Source: Taxawa tesnikishii (nom. ined.)
Taxonomy: Eukaryota; Ascomycota; Dothideomycetes; Dothideales
Assembly (NCBI GenBank): GCA_030247885.1
Contig: JAPDRO010000012.1
Span: 682,001-746,000 of the forward strand
Direction: 5' to 3'
Length of the DNA: 64,000 nucleotides
The notes below the pieces were generated by a model. The model saw only the letters and a program-made list of their open reading frames with translations, was not told the DNA's origin and searched no databases. Both the position numbers and the translations under genes were made by a program. Positions 36,057-48,773 of the stretch are shown here, in pieces. The stretch's first letter is position 1. Each line of letters opens with the position of its first letter.

Positions 36057-36954
36057 GACTGGATCCACCATTTGCACATACTGTACATATACCCCGAGCA
36101 GTACCCATGCTGCTGTTGTCGGCCGCAGCTCCAGCCCATACATGACTCGATACATAACTTCCGCGTTACGACTCGCATATTTAGCGCATTGACAGATTGC
36201 GCATCTTCATCTTCGTCTTTGAAGGATGACCCCATTTGACTTAACGAATCAATTCTTGCATGGCATGGCGTTTCGGAGAAGGAGTTGAAATGACTTCTGT
36301 TTGCGGCTGGCATGAGGCGTTGGCTGCAACTTGCTTCTGGTTAGCTGAAATGCCCTTTTCTGGTCTGGCAGGCCGAGACGCTCCCTTCGCTTGGGCCACG
36401 GTATAGATGGATGGCTCGCGGAAGAGATGTTTATATAGCGCCACATCACGGCTACTGCTAATGTAATTGCTTCTCACTCGATCTGTAAACCCTCCCCTGG
36501 CTTCCCAGAATCACCAAACAATGCCATATCGGGCATGATTCCCCTTTTGTGCCGCGGAACTTCAGCCCTAGAGTGAATCTCCGGAACATCCGCGCCCCAT
36601 GACGACAGTTCAGGCACAACTGCGCGGGGAAAGTATCGGACCGGCCTTGGCACTCACATGAAGGATGCCACTAAACCAACTCTGCCCACTTCATACGACG
36701 TATTGGAAAGCTTGTAGGTGCCAATGCCATTCCCTGTTACGGATTCATTGGCGGTGAGGATATCCCGATCACGGAGTCTTCCCATGTTCAGCGCTCCCTC
36801 ATAACTCTTTCCTCTTTGCAATGAACCTACGAGACCGCAGAGTGTGATTACCCCAAACAAACACGGTGAGGAATTCGGTACTGCCCCGTTGTCGTGTGAG
36901 CGCGCCGTCGTACACTTGAACGGCTGCGAATCGTAGCATACCCAGCCATACATC
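36057..36954. promoter_or_regulatory. Intergenic region before phospholipase D
   Basis: About 900 bp between two plus-strand genes. A TTATATAG element lies at 36430-36437, more than 500 bp before the PLD start. Open frames here (36241-36956 minus) show no domain. Confidence 0.5.
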
Positions 36955-39810
36955 ATGGGTTTCCTCAGTGGAAAGACAGATCATGTTGGGCCTGGCGACC
37001 GTCAGCCTCCGGCGACTTCGAACCCTATCCCTGGACCCGAGGACAATCGTTCGTTCAAGGACAGACTCAAGAACCCGTTCCCTGAGTTGAGGGAGAAGCT
37101 CAAGGACACCCACCTTTACGATGCCAAAGTCGCAGCCATTCACATGAAACACAAGGTTGGCAAGTTTGAGAACCTGATCAACCCCAATCACCGTCACGAC
37201 GAGGCGCACGAGAAGGCTACAGATGACAAGAGAACGAGGATCGGAGAAAGCAATCGGTTCCAGAGCTTTGCGCCGGAAAGAGATGGCAACAAGGTCAAGT
37301 GGTACATTGATGGGCGAGACTACTTCTGGGCCGTCAGCGTTGCCCTCGAGAGAGCAAAGGAGAGCGTCTACATCGCCGACTGGTGGTTGTCGCCCGAGCT
37401 GTTCCTACGCAGGCCACCGTACTACAACCAAGAATACCGTCTTGATCAGACGCTAAAGCGCGCGGCTGAGCGCGGCGTCAAGATCTATGTGATCGTGTAC
37501 AAGGAGGTGACTCAGGCATTGACCTGCAACTCAGCACACACCAAGCATGCCTTGTCGGGCCTGTGCCCCAAGGGCTCACCCGGATATGGGAACATTGTAG
37601 TTATGCGACACCCAGATCACAACATCTTCGAAAACGCCGGAGACATGACGTTCTACTGGGCGCACCACGAGAAGTTCATAGTAATTGACTATAATCTTGC
37701 CTTCATTGGCGGGCTGGATCTGTGTTTCGGCCGTTGGGATCAGCGTCAACATCCACTTGCCGATGTGCATCCAGCGGGTGTGGAAACCGAGGTCTTTCCG
37801 GGACAAGACTTTAACAACAACCGTATCATGGACTTTCAGAGCGTGGAAGATTGGAAGAGCAACGAGCTGAGCAAGGCAGAGTACGGACGAATGCCATGGC
37901 ATGATGTTGCTATGGGAGTCATCGGCCCATGTGTCTACGACATCGCGGAACACTTCGTCTTGCGGTGGAACTTTTGCAAGCGCGACAAATACAAGAGAGA
38001 CGACCGGTATGACTGGCTTACATTGGAAGGTCGTGAAGGAGAAGATGAGGATCTGGTAGGCGTGCAGAGGCCGAAGCATCCGGTGGGAGAGTACATACAC
38101 CATCCATTATCTGGGCTGAGCGGAAAGACCGGTAGACCGGGTTCGGACAACAACCAAGGAACCGTTCATGCGCAACTCGTACGGAGCAGTGCAGATTGGT
38201 CGAGCGGAATCTTGACCGAGCATAGTATTCAAAACGCGTATTGCGAAGTTATCAGAAACGCGCAGCATTTCGTGTATATTGAGAACCAATTCTTCATCAC
38301 GGCGACCGGAGACAACCAAGCACCTATCCATAACACGATTGGCCGTGCCATCGTTGAAGCCTGTGTCAGAGCTGGCAAGGAGGGCAGGAAGTTTAGGGTC
38401 ATCATTCTTATTCCCGCCATTCCAGGTTTCGCAGGCGACTTGAGAGAGGATGCTGCAGCTGGTACCAGAGCCATCATGGATTATCAATACAAGTCCATCA
38501 ACAGAGGCAAGGATTCGATCATGCGACAGATCGAAGCCGAAGGCGTGGATCCGCACAAACATGTCTTTGTCTTCAACCTCCGTTCTTATGACCGTCTGAA
38601 TAAGACGCCGGCCATGAAGAAGCAGGAGGAGGAGTCTGGTGTCAAGTACCAAGAGGTTCAGCGTGCCCAGGCGGAGGAGATCATGTCCACTGGCGTTCAT
38701 GGTGCGGAGGGCGACTCATCATCATCCGAAGGCGAAGCGGACGACTCTGGCGACGAGGAGAAAGAGCGCATGATGGACCGCAAGCGCCGGTTCGAGTCCA
38801 AGCGTAGCAAGGTCGGACTCCATGGTGGAGATAAAGAGAAGTCCGACAAGATTCCAAGTGCGGACAGTATCGCAAAGGATGCCATGTTGAACGAGAGGAA
38901 AGTCAGTGAGGAACCGTGGGATGATGGAGACCTGGAGCAGGAAAAGGAGAACTTTGTCCAGGAGGAGTTGTATATTCACGGCAAGGTGAGCATTGTGTTC
39001 CTTCTTCCATCACGAAACGCACGCTAACGAGACACAGGTCCTTATTGTCGATGACAGAATCGTACTCTGCGGTAGCTCCAACATCAACGACCGCGTAAGC
39101 CCAAACTAACTTCAGCTCACTTACACTCGGCTAATCCATGAGTCCCAGTCGCAACTAGGCTTCCACGACTCCGAACTCACCATCGTCACGGAAGACACCA
39201 ACACCATCGAATCCCTCATGGACGGCCAACCCTACACTGCCGGCCACCACGCCGCAACTCTCCGCCGCATGCTCTGGCGCGAGCACCTAGGCCTCCTCCC
39301 CGCCCAGGAACTCGACGCCTCCAAAGACCCCAACGCGCAACCGCCCGGCGACTGCGAGAACCACTGGTGGGCCGGCGACGAATACGACCGACTCGTCACC
39401 GATCCCATGTCCGACGAGCTCTGGGACCTGTGGTGCACGCGCGCGACAACAAACACGGACGTCTTCCGCCACCTGTTCCACGCCGACCCGGACGACAACA
39501 TCAAGACGTTTGACGACTACCAGAATTTCCTGCCAAAGGGCGATAGGAAGCAGGGGCATCTGTTCAATCCGTACCAGCCTCCGGATGACGTGAGGATGAA
39601 CTTGGATAAGATCAAGGTATTGTCGTAAACCAAACCCCTTCGACTGCTGCTTTTGATGAGTGGGAAAAAGTTGCGAGAAAAGCCAGAACTGACTGTCCGT
39701 TTGCGATACAGGGCCACCTCGTCTGGATGCCACTCCACTTCCTCGAGAACGCTGAGATGGCGGAGAAGGGCTTGCAGATCAATGCCTATACGGAGAGTAT
39801 CTATACCTAG
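36955..39810 (+). CDS. Phospholipase D (two HKD motifs)
   Basis: An HKD-family phospholipase D that hydrolyses phosphatidylcholine to phosphatidic acid and choline at membranes. HKD motif 1 is HHEKFIVID (His238, Lys240, Asp245), and HKD motif 2 is HGKVLIVDD (His675, Lys677, Asp682), formed across the first splice junction. Both are followed by the GG/GS and N-x-D/R context of active enzymes (IGGLDLCFGRWD, CGSSNINDR). A charged Ser/Asp/Glu-rich insertion sits between them, near residues 575-640. No PX or PH domain is seen at the N-terminus, so it is shorter than yeast Spo14. Exons: 36955-38985, 39038-39094, 39149-39616, 39712-39810, exactly 885 codons with no frame break. Confidence 0.93.
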
Positions 39811-41448
39811 GAAGGAAAGCGAGCGGTCGGGTTCGCTCTCACTTCGTTTTTCTTGCACATATCGTGTGGGGATTTGCGGTTCGGTTTGCGGTTTGGCTCG
39901 GGGTTGTTGGTACCTGGCTTTTTTGCCTTTTTTTTTGGATTTTCAAAGGGGACTTTTCAGGCTTTGCGACGGCGTATTACTAGCATCCTATAGTACATGA
40001 TTCCTGTAATGAAAGCAAATACCGGTCAAGTCTTGTAGCGTCTGATCGAATCTCTTGCGTCTCCTCAAGCTCGCTCGCATACCTTCCTGGGCAGTGCTCT
40101 CAACGAAACAGTCCAACCGCCTGACGGACTGCTATTGCAAGTCTGCTCCATAGCTGAGTAGGTAGAAACATTCGGCCGCGTTGCCGCTATAGCTGTGGCA
40201 GAGAGTCAGATATTGCACACTGCGGTAGCGTTCGTGACTGCTGAAGAATCAAGACAGCTGCTGCGCATGGGGAATCCATAGGGGGTTTACTGATACCATC
40301 AGAAGGTAGAAAATGAGACAGAGGGGGAAATCTCCAGGGCAGCAACAACTATCGAGGTTCACTGCGTAAGACAGACAGCAGACAACGATCCCGCTCATGC
40401 TGGTCCGGAGAAAGTTTGACCACAACAAGACAAAAAAAAAAACCACACACACACACCCACTTCGAAGCTTCCCAAAGCATCAAGGGTTTGCCCATACGAG
40501 CCATGAGAATTGGGAGGACTTTGGCACAAAACCCGAGTCCTCCCAACCATATCGAGACTTGATTTCTTGGTTCTGTTCAAAGCCGTGCTGCGCAGGACGC
40601 ATTTCCCGCCCCGTCCTCGTCTGCATCTCCCTTCTCTGCCATTCACCGTCTTCGGTCTTCTACTGTCGAGCGCTGTCGGAAGCGGTTCGAGCTGTTTGGA
40701 ACCGGATTGTCCGGTCCGCGTTCGCCAGACTGGCACCGGGGACAAAGTATCGTGTTGAGTGAACGATGATGAAGCAGGTCAACGTGGAAGGGGAGTGAGC
40801 GTTGTGATGCATGTAGAGCTTGGACGATAGCGTTGTTGTGCTGACGGACGTCTGACCTTGCGGGTGCATTAAACGAAATGATGCGACCATCTCTCACTCA
40901 TCTGCGCTCATTCTTGGTAAGGTGTTGTGACAACGCAGAACCCTCACTGCTGTCGTGTGTGGCGTGAAACATCCGTGACAAGAGTACGGATGCTCCTGGC
41001 CGCCTACCGTTACTGGCTCGTGGACGAAGATTTAGACCGATTTTCATCTACTCATACCACGCCCTATCAACAGCTTATACCGATTCAAGACTGAAGTAAA
41101 TGCACTAGTAAAGACGGGTATGTGAAGTTGTAGTCAGGAGTTCCATCCGCGGGCTCGCAAGGGGCGCACGTGAAGTGTATTGAAGAGAATAAAATTGCTG
41201 TGGCCAGCGATACTCTGTACGACGCATCATGCATAGTCTATCTGAGCCGCCAGAACCAAAGATAAGGGGTATCTTGCATGGTCAGCTTAACCAGCAATAA
41301 GGTAGATCCTTCCGCATACCTTGCCGTTAACACCAACTCCCTACGCCAATCTCCCATGCCCTGTACACCCACATTGTGAGATGGTGGTTTCGAGTCCACC
41401 CCGCTGCGTAAATCCAATCTGATCGTCCGCCTTCGAGTCTTTTGCAAA
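39811..41448. other. Intergenic between convergent PLD and CTK2
   Basis: 1.64 kb at two 3' ends. It holds an A11 run (40432-40442) directly followed by a CA dinucleotide tract to about 40456. Open frames on both strands are short and overlapping. No gene called. Confidence 0.5.
40432..40456. repeat. A11 run plus (CA)n microsatellite
   Basis: Eleven A followed by alternating CA. It could be a slippage-born microsatellite; no element body is attached to the A run, so it is not taken as a retroposon tail. Confidence 0.8.
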
Positions 41449-43195
41449 TCAGCGGCGTCGGGAGTCTCGGGAGTCCCGTGAGTCCCGCACATGTCGCGCA
41501 TCTCGCGCATCTCGTGCGTCCCTTGAGTCCCTTGAGTCCCGTGGATCCCGTTCTCGTGGTGGTTCCTGTTGTTGCGGCTGCGGCAACGGCACCTCGATCT
41601 CCTCCTCATATTCCTCCCATTCCTGCTTGAAGAAGCTGCCGACGGTCTCTTTCTCATCTTTCGCCCTCTCTGGATTGAGCATGAACCTGACCGTACCGTC
41701 TCTGCCTCGTTCTCCAACCCTGCTCCTTGGTCCCATTGCAGGCGTCGAGCCCATAGCCGACGGTGATGCCGGACTGACGGTGTGGGATTTGCGCTCACTG
41801 GCTGGTGACAGAGGAGAAGGCTTCGCTCCGTTGCTGACGCCATTTGCAACCTTCTTGTTTGGGGCGGTCCATTCCGTATAGCGGGGAGATCGGCGGCGGA
41901 GGCTTCCTTGTTCAAGGTGATGCGCAGAGGTATGAAGGTATCGATAGGATACTGTGGACCTACCGTAGTCGCGTTACGGTGATGAGTGTAGAGGTCGAGG
42001 AGGTCGAGCAGGGTTTCTGAGGCGTGTCAGCACAATTCTCGATGCATGTTCAGGGACAGAGCACATACCCATGATCTCGGCGCGACTGGTGCCCCATTTG
42101 GCGTAGTCAAGGCCTTGGTCACCAAGAATGGGAGTCAGATCAACATCGTGCAAGCGCATGGCGAGTTCGACGCATGCAATCGCCATTGTAGACGATGTCT
42201 GCTTGAGCGGGGTAAAGGTGCGGAAAAGATCGATGGACATGTCGAAGGCGGTCCTGCCGATTGGTCCCTGACGGAGACGCAGATACTTGACGAGCTTGAC
42301 GACCAGTTTCTGAGGATATCTGCTCCGGAAGTCGAAGCCTGCAGCCTCGAGCATCAGACGCTCCAAGCCTACTACGGTCTTGGACCCTGCCTCGAAAACC
42401 TGCATGCCGTCAGCAGCTCGAACACGCAAAGTCTTAGACAAGAGAACTCACAGCATCATCAGGGCTCAGATGTTCAGCAAGAGGGACCTTGAGGTTGTAG
42501 GCTGCACAAAGGATCTCGCGCGATTTCTTGAGAGTGTCCTCGATTTTGCATGCGGTGAAGAGTGCGGCGGCGGCGGCGTCGATGTAGTTGTATTCGTTAT
42601 CGGCATGGACCAGACGGAATTTGTGGTAGTAGACAACGGCGGTATTGAAGGTGCGAACGGGCAGCTGAAGGATCTTGCGGACACTCTCAATCCATGCGAC
42701 GCCCTGGAGACGGATGTTGTCCTCTCTGGCCTCGGTGCTGCCCGTGGCGGAAAGGCATTGCTGGATCCTCTGCTCAAATATGAAGGGATCGGCGACCTGG
42801 ATGAAGGACGGATGCGGTCCTATGCTGGCGCCGTTCGCATGGGCGGCGATGTTCTGGTCACCGGGTGTCGCTGGTGCCATTTTCTCGAATGTCTCAATGG
42901 CCTTGGGAAATGCAGTTGGAGCCTCCAGGTTCTCGCGTGGCCCGAAGTCGTCTAGCGCCGCGCGCGGAGAAGGAGAGCGCGTTTCTTCGGCACGACGGGC
43001 CCTGCTCCTGCTTCGTGCAGCAAGCGCGGCCATCCCATCGCCATCGCCATCGCCATCGCCGTCGCCGTCACTTGAGTCCCCGTCAACCTCCATCTCCACC
43101 GAGTCGCCTGCATCTCCAGCAACCGCTTTTTTGCCGTCCTGGAACAATCGGCGTCTGCGCGTCCCGAGAGGGACGAGGTTTGGGTTGTCCTGCAT
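41449..43195 (-). CDS. CTK2: CTD kinase I cyclin subunit (Ctk2-like)
   Basis: The cyclin partner of the CTDK-I kinase, which phosphorylates Ser2 of the Pol II C-terminal domain in elongation. The cyclin box is clear: IGPHPSFIQVADPFIFEQRI, VAWIESVRKILQLPVRTFNT, and DAAAAALFTACKIEDTLKKS, then the second half with GLERLMLEAAGFDFRSRYPQ. Exons: 42452-43195, 42069-42399, 41449-42016; introns both 52 nt. The N-terminus has an Asp-Gly repeat. The C-terminus is a tail of Arg-Asp-Ser and Arg-Asp-Ala triplets (41455-41545) reminiscent of RS/RD tails in splicing-linked proteins. The frame changes at C4/G4 (41861-41864), between RNGPP and NKKVANGVSNG, as if one base were missing; the total is then 548 codons. 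Confidence 0.88.
41455..41545 (-). repeat. Imperfect 9-bp coding repeat for Arg-Asp-Ser/Ala
   Basis: About ten tandem 9-bp units (sense strand CGG/CGC GAC TCN or GCN) at the end of the CTK2 coding region, giving an alternating charged tail. Confidence 0.8.
43036..43068 (-). repeat. GATGGC hexanucleotide coding repeat (Asp-Gly)
   Basis: Five Asp-Gly pairs in the acidic N-terminus of the CTK2 protein; the repeat is visible as CATCGC units on the plus strand. Confidence 0.8.
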
Positions 43196-44060
43196 ATTTC
43201 CTTGTGTTACGCTATGCTGTGCTATGCTATGCTATGTTTCGCGTCGGCGTGGTATGAGCGTGACGAAGATGGAAAGCTCCAAACGGATACTTGCTCTCCG
43301 TTTGTTCTGTCGTGCCTTCCTCTGACGTATTGTCCTGCCCAGCACGTGCTGTCTTTGGACCGCGAACATGTGTCTTGACTGTTCTCCCATGTTCACATGA
43401 TACCGGAGGGGCGAGACTAGCCCTATCGGCAGGCGGATGTGCAATCAATGAGGCGCGCAGCAACAGTCGGCACGGAGGCTGGTGGTAGCGGGGACAGTGA
43501 GCCAGAAGCAGAGTTGGACGCTGTTGGGAGTATCATAGATCGAGGGTATTTGGCCAGAAGGGCAGGCTGAGAGAGAAAAAGGGCAGATTTAAGCCGAAAG
43601 TGGTACAGGTTTAGATCGACTTGATGACAACAACAACAACCTACACCTGCCACGTTCGGCCATAGGCGGCTGAGAACTGGGCATCCCGTTCGCTCTGCCA
43701 TACATAAGCAGTCGACCGACGAGCTAGTACTACAATCGGTGACGGTGTGGGAATCCTCGTTGCTGAACGTTTTGTTTTGCTCCTCATATGTGCAAACGTA
43801 ACTGCTATGACTAGTTTAGGACTTCGTTGGCGGTCGTTTTGTGCGGCTCATGAAGTCCTGCTCAGTGTGGTGTGGTGCGGCTTGAGAGTGATGACCATCC
43901 AAGCGAAGCGGGAAAGGACCTTTGATGATGGACGATCTGATGTTGGTAAGAGTAGCTTATCCATTTGTGTCGATGTATTTGGATTTGGTTTCTGTGTGCC
44001 AGTCCCGCCCGCCTTAAACATCACCAAACCCCTTTGTGCTTACAGCTTCACGCTCGGGAG
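43196..44060. promoter_or_regulatory. CTK2 promoter and RPE1 3' flank
   Basis: 865 bp between two minus-strand genes. A GCTAT pentanucleotide array (about 43211-43236) lies just upstream of the CTK2 start and would be in its leader. No other gene seen. Confidence 0.5.
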
Positions 44061-44932
44061 TCATCTCCTCTTCTCAACTGCCTCCCTCAACTTCGCAATA
44101 ACCTCGGACGGATCCTTAGCACCGAACACTGCACTTCCAGCCACGATGACGTTAGCGCCCGCGTCGGCGGCGGTATCGATTGTCTTCTCGGACAATCCGC
44201 CGTCGACCTCGATGTTCAGATCCGGGTACCGCTGGCGCAACGAGGATACTTTTGGCATCATATCCGGCATGAATTTCTGTCCTCCGAACCCTGGCTCGAC
44301 AGTCATGACCAGTACCATCTAGAACATAAGTTAGCTTGGAACGAGCGGAGAGAAGGCAGGAGAGGTAAATGCTGACATCGGGTATGGCGTCTTTGTCATC
44401 GCTGTCGAGTATCTCGTACAGTACATCAACGGGCGTCTTGGGCTTGATCGCAATGCCCGCCCTCAATCCCTGCTCGTGGATGTACTTGATCAACTCCTTG
44501 GGGCTTGTCTTCTTGTCCGACGTCTCCGCCGGTGCTTCGGCTGCGGTGCTGTTCATTGCGGCCTCGTAGTGGAAGCAGTAAAGATCGCATCCGGCGGACT
44601 TGAACTCCTTGACCCATTTCTTCGGCTACTGCGTCCGTCAGCGGAGGTGTTCTGTCTTGCTCTTTCCGTGATGCCGCTGTGTGCCGTACCTCAGCGATCA
44701 TCATATGGCAGTCAAAGGTTCCCTTGCCCAAAGTAGACGAAGGTTTGTCGACGTGTGGCCGGATCATGGTCACGACGGGCGCGCCAAAGGTCATGTTGGG
44801 GACAAAGTGGCCGTCCATGATATCGACGTGCAGCCAGTCGGCGCCGTGTCCGATGGTGTCTGAGCATGCCTTTCCGAGAGCGCCAAAGTCGGCGGAGAGG
44901 ATGGAGGGAGCGATGATAGCGGGTGGTGCCAT
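44061..44932 (-). CDS. RPE1: Ribulose-5-phosphate 3-epimerase
   Basis: A pentose-phosphate pathway enzyme of the cytosol that interconverts ribulose-5-phosphate and xylulose-5-phosphate on a metal-dependent TIM barrel. Motifs in order: [27 protein letters not shown] (metal and acid/base residues), [28 protein letters not shown] and VAGSAVFGA (phosphate site). Exons: 44690-44932, 44377-44625, 44061-44318; introns 64 and 58 nt, exactly 250 codons. Between the FHYEAA and the [14 protein letters not shown] segments there is a loop of about 20 residues rich in Ala/Ser/Thr/Lys, larger than in bacterial enzymes. The second intron has a weak donor, GTCAGC. Confidence 0.95.
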
Positions 44933-46152
44933 TGTTGCAGTTGTATGCGGCGTGTGGGGTGGTCGAAGAGAACGGAGATACTGTTAGAGGGTTTGGTGGG
45001 GTTTGGTTAGGGAAGAGTGCGGAAAAAGTTGTCGCAGCGGTGATGTTGGCCAATCTTTGCCAATTATTGTACAGATCATTCCAATGTAACCAAGATCTTC
45101 CAAGTAGTCCTTCTTCTCCTCAAGATCGGTATGACAGATGAAGGGAACAGAGGTGTTCTTCCAAAAGTTCGTATAAACATACCACCCCACTATGAACGTC
45201 ATGTTTGCCGAGTGCGGCCGCTTCCGCTTCCGCTTCCGCTTCCGCGATGTTTCATCCCCGGCTTCTCGCTCCTGCTGTTGTTTCTCTTCATTCACCTGTA
45301 ACACGCTCTGAATGCACCAAGTCTCTCCAGTGCAAAGACCAGTACGCCTGCTTTGTGGGCGAGAAACATCGCCCATGTTGGGATCACCCGGGCGCGTGAC
45401 ATGGGCCTAGTCGCCAATACCTGGTTGCGGCAGCGGCAGCGGCAGAGCCCCGACGTCAAACACCACTGCGACGTCCGATGAACCTGGGCCCAAACACGAA
45501 ACGGAGAGCAACACGCGCGAAGCCTATGACACTTTCCCCGACTTTCTTGCACTCGGACGATTTCAGAATCCGTCTTCCAAGCGAACCAGACTGCTGTTGT
45601 TTTCCAAGCGCCTCGCCTTGGCATTTGTGCGTTCTGCGGCCGGATCATGATTGGCTGACTGCTTTTAAGCGCCCAGGAACAGAACTCTACCCCGGGGCCC
45701 AACCAAGTCCTTCCAGCCTTGACAACGTCTTACGCGCCACCACGGACGCAACCCGCCGGACCGACTTGGGTTATGAGACCTCGAGCCAACCACACGGCCG
45801 CCTCGACCGCCTGGCTGAATGTCTCTCAAGCACACTGACTTACACGGCAGGTCGAGGCTCCAGGATTGCGCCAGTAATGTCGTAGTAGCCTGCACAGCCC
45901 ATGCGCGTAACGCTTCGGCTTCCCTGCCCGTACTCGCGGCGCCAATGTAGATAGCTATAAGCTCGATTCCTTCCCTTCTCCTGCAGATTCTCGACCTTGT
46001 CCGCGACCGTATTGTTCCTCTCTCTATTCGTTCCTTTTTTCTCCTTGTTTTTCCCTTGCTTAATCTTCGCTGGTCGAAGTTCCAATCGTTGGAGTTCATC
46101 ACACAACAGTGCAGCCTTTTATCAAAATTCACCTCACTCAAGTACAACCGAA
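44933..46152. promoter_or_regulatory. Divergent intergenic region between RPE1 and the methyltransferase
   Basis: 1.22 kb carrying two promoters. It contains a (CTTCCG)n array at about 45221-45246. The open frame of the methyltransferase runs back to an ATG at 45997, but that part is very T/C-rich and looks like leader. Other open frames on both strands have no domain. Confidence 0.5.
45221..45246. repeat. (CTTCCG) hexanucleotide repeat, four copies
   Basis: Four exact tandem copies about 290 bp upstream of the RPE1 start. Confidence 0.85.
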
Positions 46153-48773
46153 ATGTCTGCCATGCTTCTTCCATCTACCGTCTACTCACCCCAGCCGCCG
46201 GTCCGGAGGGAAACCCGTAATACCATAATCGAGAACGAGCCACAGATTGGATTGCGCCGCGCAGCACCGCGCGCTAAGCTGACCATCACCTCATCCATGC
46301 ATGATGACTTCCCTACACCGAAGGCCAGCGAACAGGCAGCCAGGATGGGAACGCCAGATTCTGATGCCAGCTCCGACGTTTCTTCCATGTGGAGCAACCG
46401 CAGCTCAAGGTCAAGCTACGATGATCTCTACGACATCACGGACGACGAATCTGCCGGTGAGGAGATCCCATTGAAGCTCTCTGCCTCCGTCAAGAAGCAA
46501 GTCAGGGACAGTGGACGCAGCCGATACCCATCCATTGTCATCCCATCACCAAGCGCCTGGCCAACGATCCAGAAGCTCCAGAACTCCGCATGCAGCATCG
46601 GCTTGTCGCCTGCGAACAACATCACCATCTCTCCTGCCACTCTCTCCATGCTTAACGCGCGCAATCTGCAGGTACCAAGCACGAGCGCAACGCCGTCGCT
46701 TGATGGAAGCATGTCCTCTGAAGAGCTTGCCCTTTCGAGCTGCCCATCCACACCAGACATCCAGGTGCCGGAGGGCGAGCCTGCGTGGGAGCCACCAGTA
46801 CAACTCGACCCTGCTGCATTCGAGACCCTCCACCAACTCACTCCGGAAGAGGACAAGACCGACGTAGTCGAGACAGTACTTGAGATCCCAGAAGCCGCCA
46901 TGCAAGAGATGCAAGAAATCGTGTCGGCCACCCCACGTAGACACATCTTTGACAAGATCTCGATTCCTGAGCCTGCGCAAGAATGCTACGACCCGCTCTC
47001 AGCTCTGAGCATTCCTTCGCCTGGCGGCTTTTCTCTTCGTTGGACTCCACATCCCAGCAAACTTGGTCCATGACACCACCTGTTCCCTCGACCAGCACGG
47101 CAGAGTCATTCTACGGCGTTCCATGGCGCACCCGCCCCGAAAACCCAGTCGAGCGCACCATCAGCGTTGCAAGCCCGCAAAGCGAGGGACCATTGACGGT
47201 GCGCCGTGTGCCCACGATCTTCTCTCCCACAGAAGTTAGCGAAGTCGCAGAAATCACTAGTATGGCTGGCCCCTTCGAATACAGCGAAACTTACCAACAA
47301 GAATTGAAACAGACGGCTCTCGCCAGCTTCGACCGTACCAAGCTGTGGCTCAACGCCCAGTCTACCTACCTCACCGCCATCTCCGAAGAGAGCGTCATTG
47401 AAGACTTCAAGCACATCCCCGGCGCCGTCCCGTCCACTCCCGAAGCCGGCAACTCTCCAGTCTCATCCACCTCATCGCCATCCAAGAAGTCCGTCCGATT
47501 CGCCGAAGTCGTCACCGAGTCACCTGTTCAGATCTCTGCTGGAAACGACCTTCCGGTCGCCGATCCCACCTTCTGCGAAGCATTCGTATACGTTGCTAAG
47601 CAGACCGCCAAGCACGATGCATTCCTTCAACGCCAGACCCGTGCCGAGGCGCTCCAAGTCTACCGCAGCAGCCTGGCTCAAAAGCACCGCAATGCATTAG
47701 TTGGCCAATTCGAGATCCGTGACACCGAGCACATTGCACCGGCACGCCCAATCTCGACTTTCTTGCCCACCGCCTCCGCCGATAGCCAAAAGGAGGTCAT
47801 CGCACAGGCAGAGCGTGAGCGTCAAGCTCTCAATCAGGTTAAGCCTTCGGCGTGGGAACTGCAGGCTCGCAAGCGTGTCTTCGGGGGCAAGCTCCTCACC
47901 AGCCCTGCCGCTGCTCACCTCGCCGTCACTTCTGACGCCAGGGTGCTCGACCTTGGCGGTCAGGCAGCCTGTGACTGGGCCTGGGCTGTTGCTCTGGAGT
48001 ACAAGAACGCATCCGTCGTTACCGTTCCACAAGCCACAACCAGCAGCAGCGTCCAGGGTCCCTCCAACCACTCTGTTGTCAACTCATCCAACCCTTGGAC
48101 CCTCCCTTTCCCAGATTCCCACTTCGATGTCGTCTCCGCCCGCTCTCTGCACGCCATGCTCAAGACCTCCATCCCCTCTTCCTCCACCGAGTTGCTAGAC
48201 GAGTACGACCTCACTCTCCGTGAATGCAAGCGCGTGCTCAAGCCCTCCGGTTACCTCGAGTTCAACCTCCTCGACGCCGACCTCGTGCACGCCGGCCCCC
48301 GCGCGCAAGCTCTGAGCGTCGAATTCGCCTTCAACCTCCGCACCCGTGGCTACGACGCCGCCGCCACGAAGAACTTCCTGCCCCGTCTCGCACGCGCCGG
48401 CTTCGCCGACGTTAAACGCGCCTGGATGGTCCTGCCGACCGCGGATGTGACGCCACGCTGGACGGACGAGGGCAAGATGAATGGTGGCGCTGCGGCGAAG
48501 AAGAGCAGCAACTACTTTTCCGTTGAGAAGAACATTGGCCAAGATGGCGAAGTGACACTGTACGAGCCTGCACTTACTGGCTCGACCAAGGACGCGAGGG
48601 CCATGACTGGCCTCGTCGGCGCCAGGATGTGGGAACGCTGGATGCTGAAGTTACAGGCGGACATGGGCAAGGACGAATGCAGGAAGCTTGGTGAAGTGGG
48701 CAAGGCGCTCGAGGAGAGCGGTTGCGGTGTCGCTGGATGGAGGTGTCTGCTGGGTTGGGCTAGGAAGGCGTAG
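46153..48773 (+). CDS. SAM-dependent methyltransferase-domain protein with long disordered N-terminus
   Basis: Roughly 873 residues in one exon. The N-terminal 500 residues are Ser/Pro/Glu-rich and probably disordered. The C-terminal third has a class I methyltransferase fold: motif I ARVLDLGGQAACDWAWAVAL, then PWTLPFPDSHFDVVSARSLH (motif II/post I) and LRECKRVLKPSGYLEFNLLD (motif III). The methyl acceptor is unknown. Similar layouts occur in fungal LaeA/UMTA-type regulators and TAM-like enzymes, but I cannot place it in either. The frame changes near 47029-47033, between PSPGGFS and SSLDSTSQQTWS, as if one base were missing. Coding length is then 874 codons. The ATG at 46153 is chosen over the in-frame 45997 because the upstream codons read like a T/C-rich leader. 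Confidence 0.82.

Noticed and set aside
40432-40456. A11 plus CA tract as a possible retroposon tail
   Set aside because: No element body, target-site duplication or coding remains adjoin it. Treated as a microsatellite.
45997-46152. In-frame upstream start of the methyltransferase gene (T-rich, signal-peptide-like)
   Set aside because: The region is a pyrimidine-rich leader by composition, and the rest of the protein is not secretory. The ATG at 46153 is preferred.
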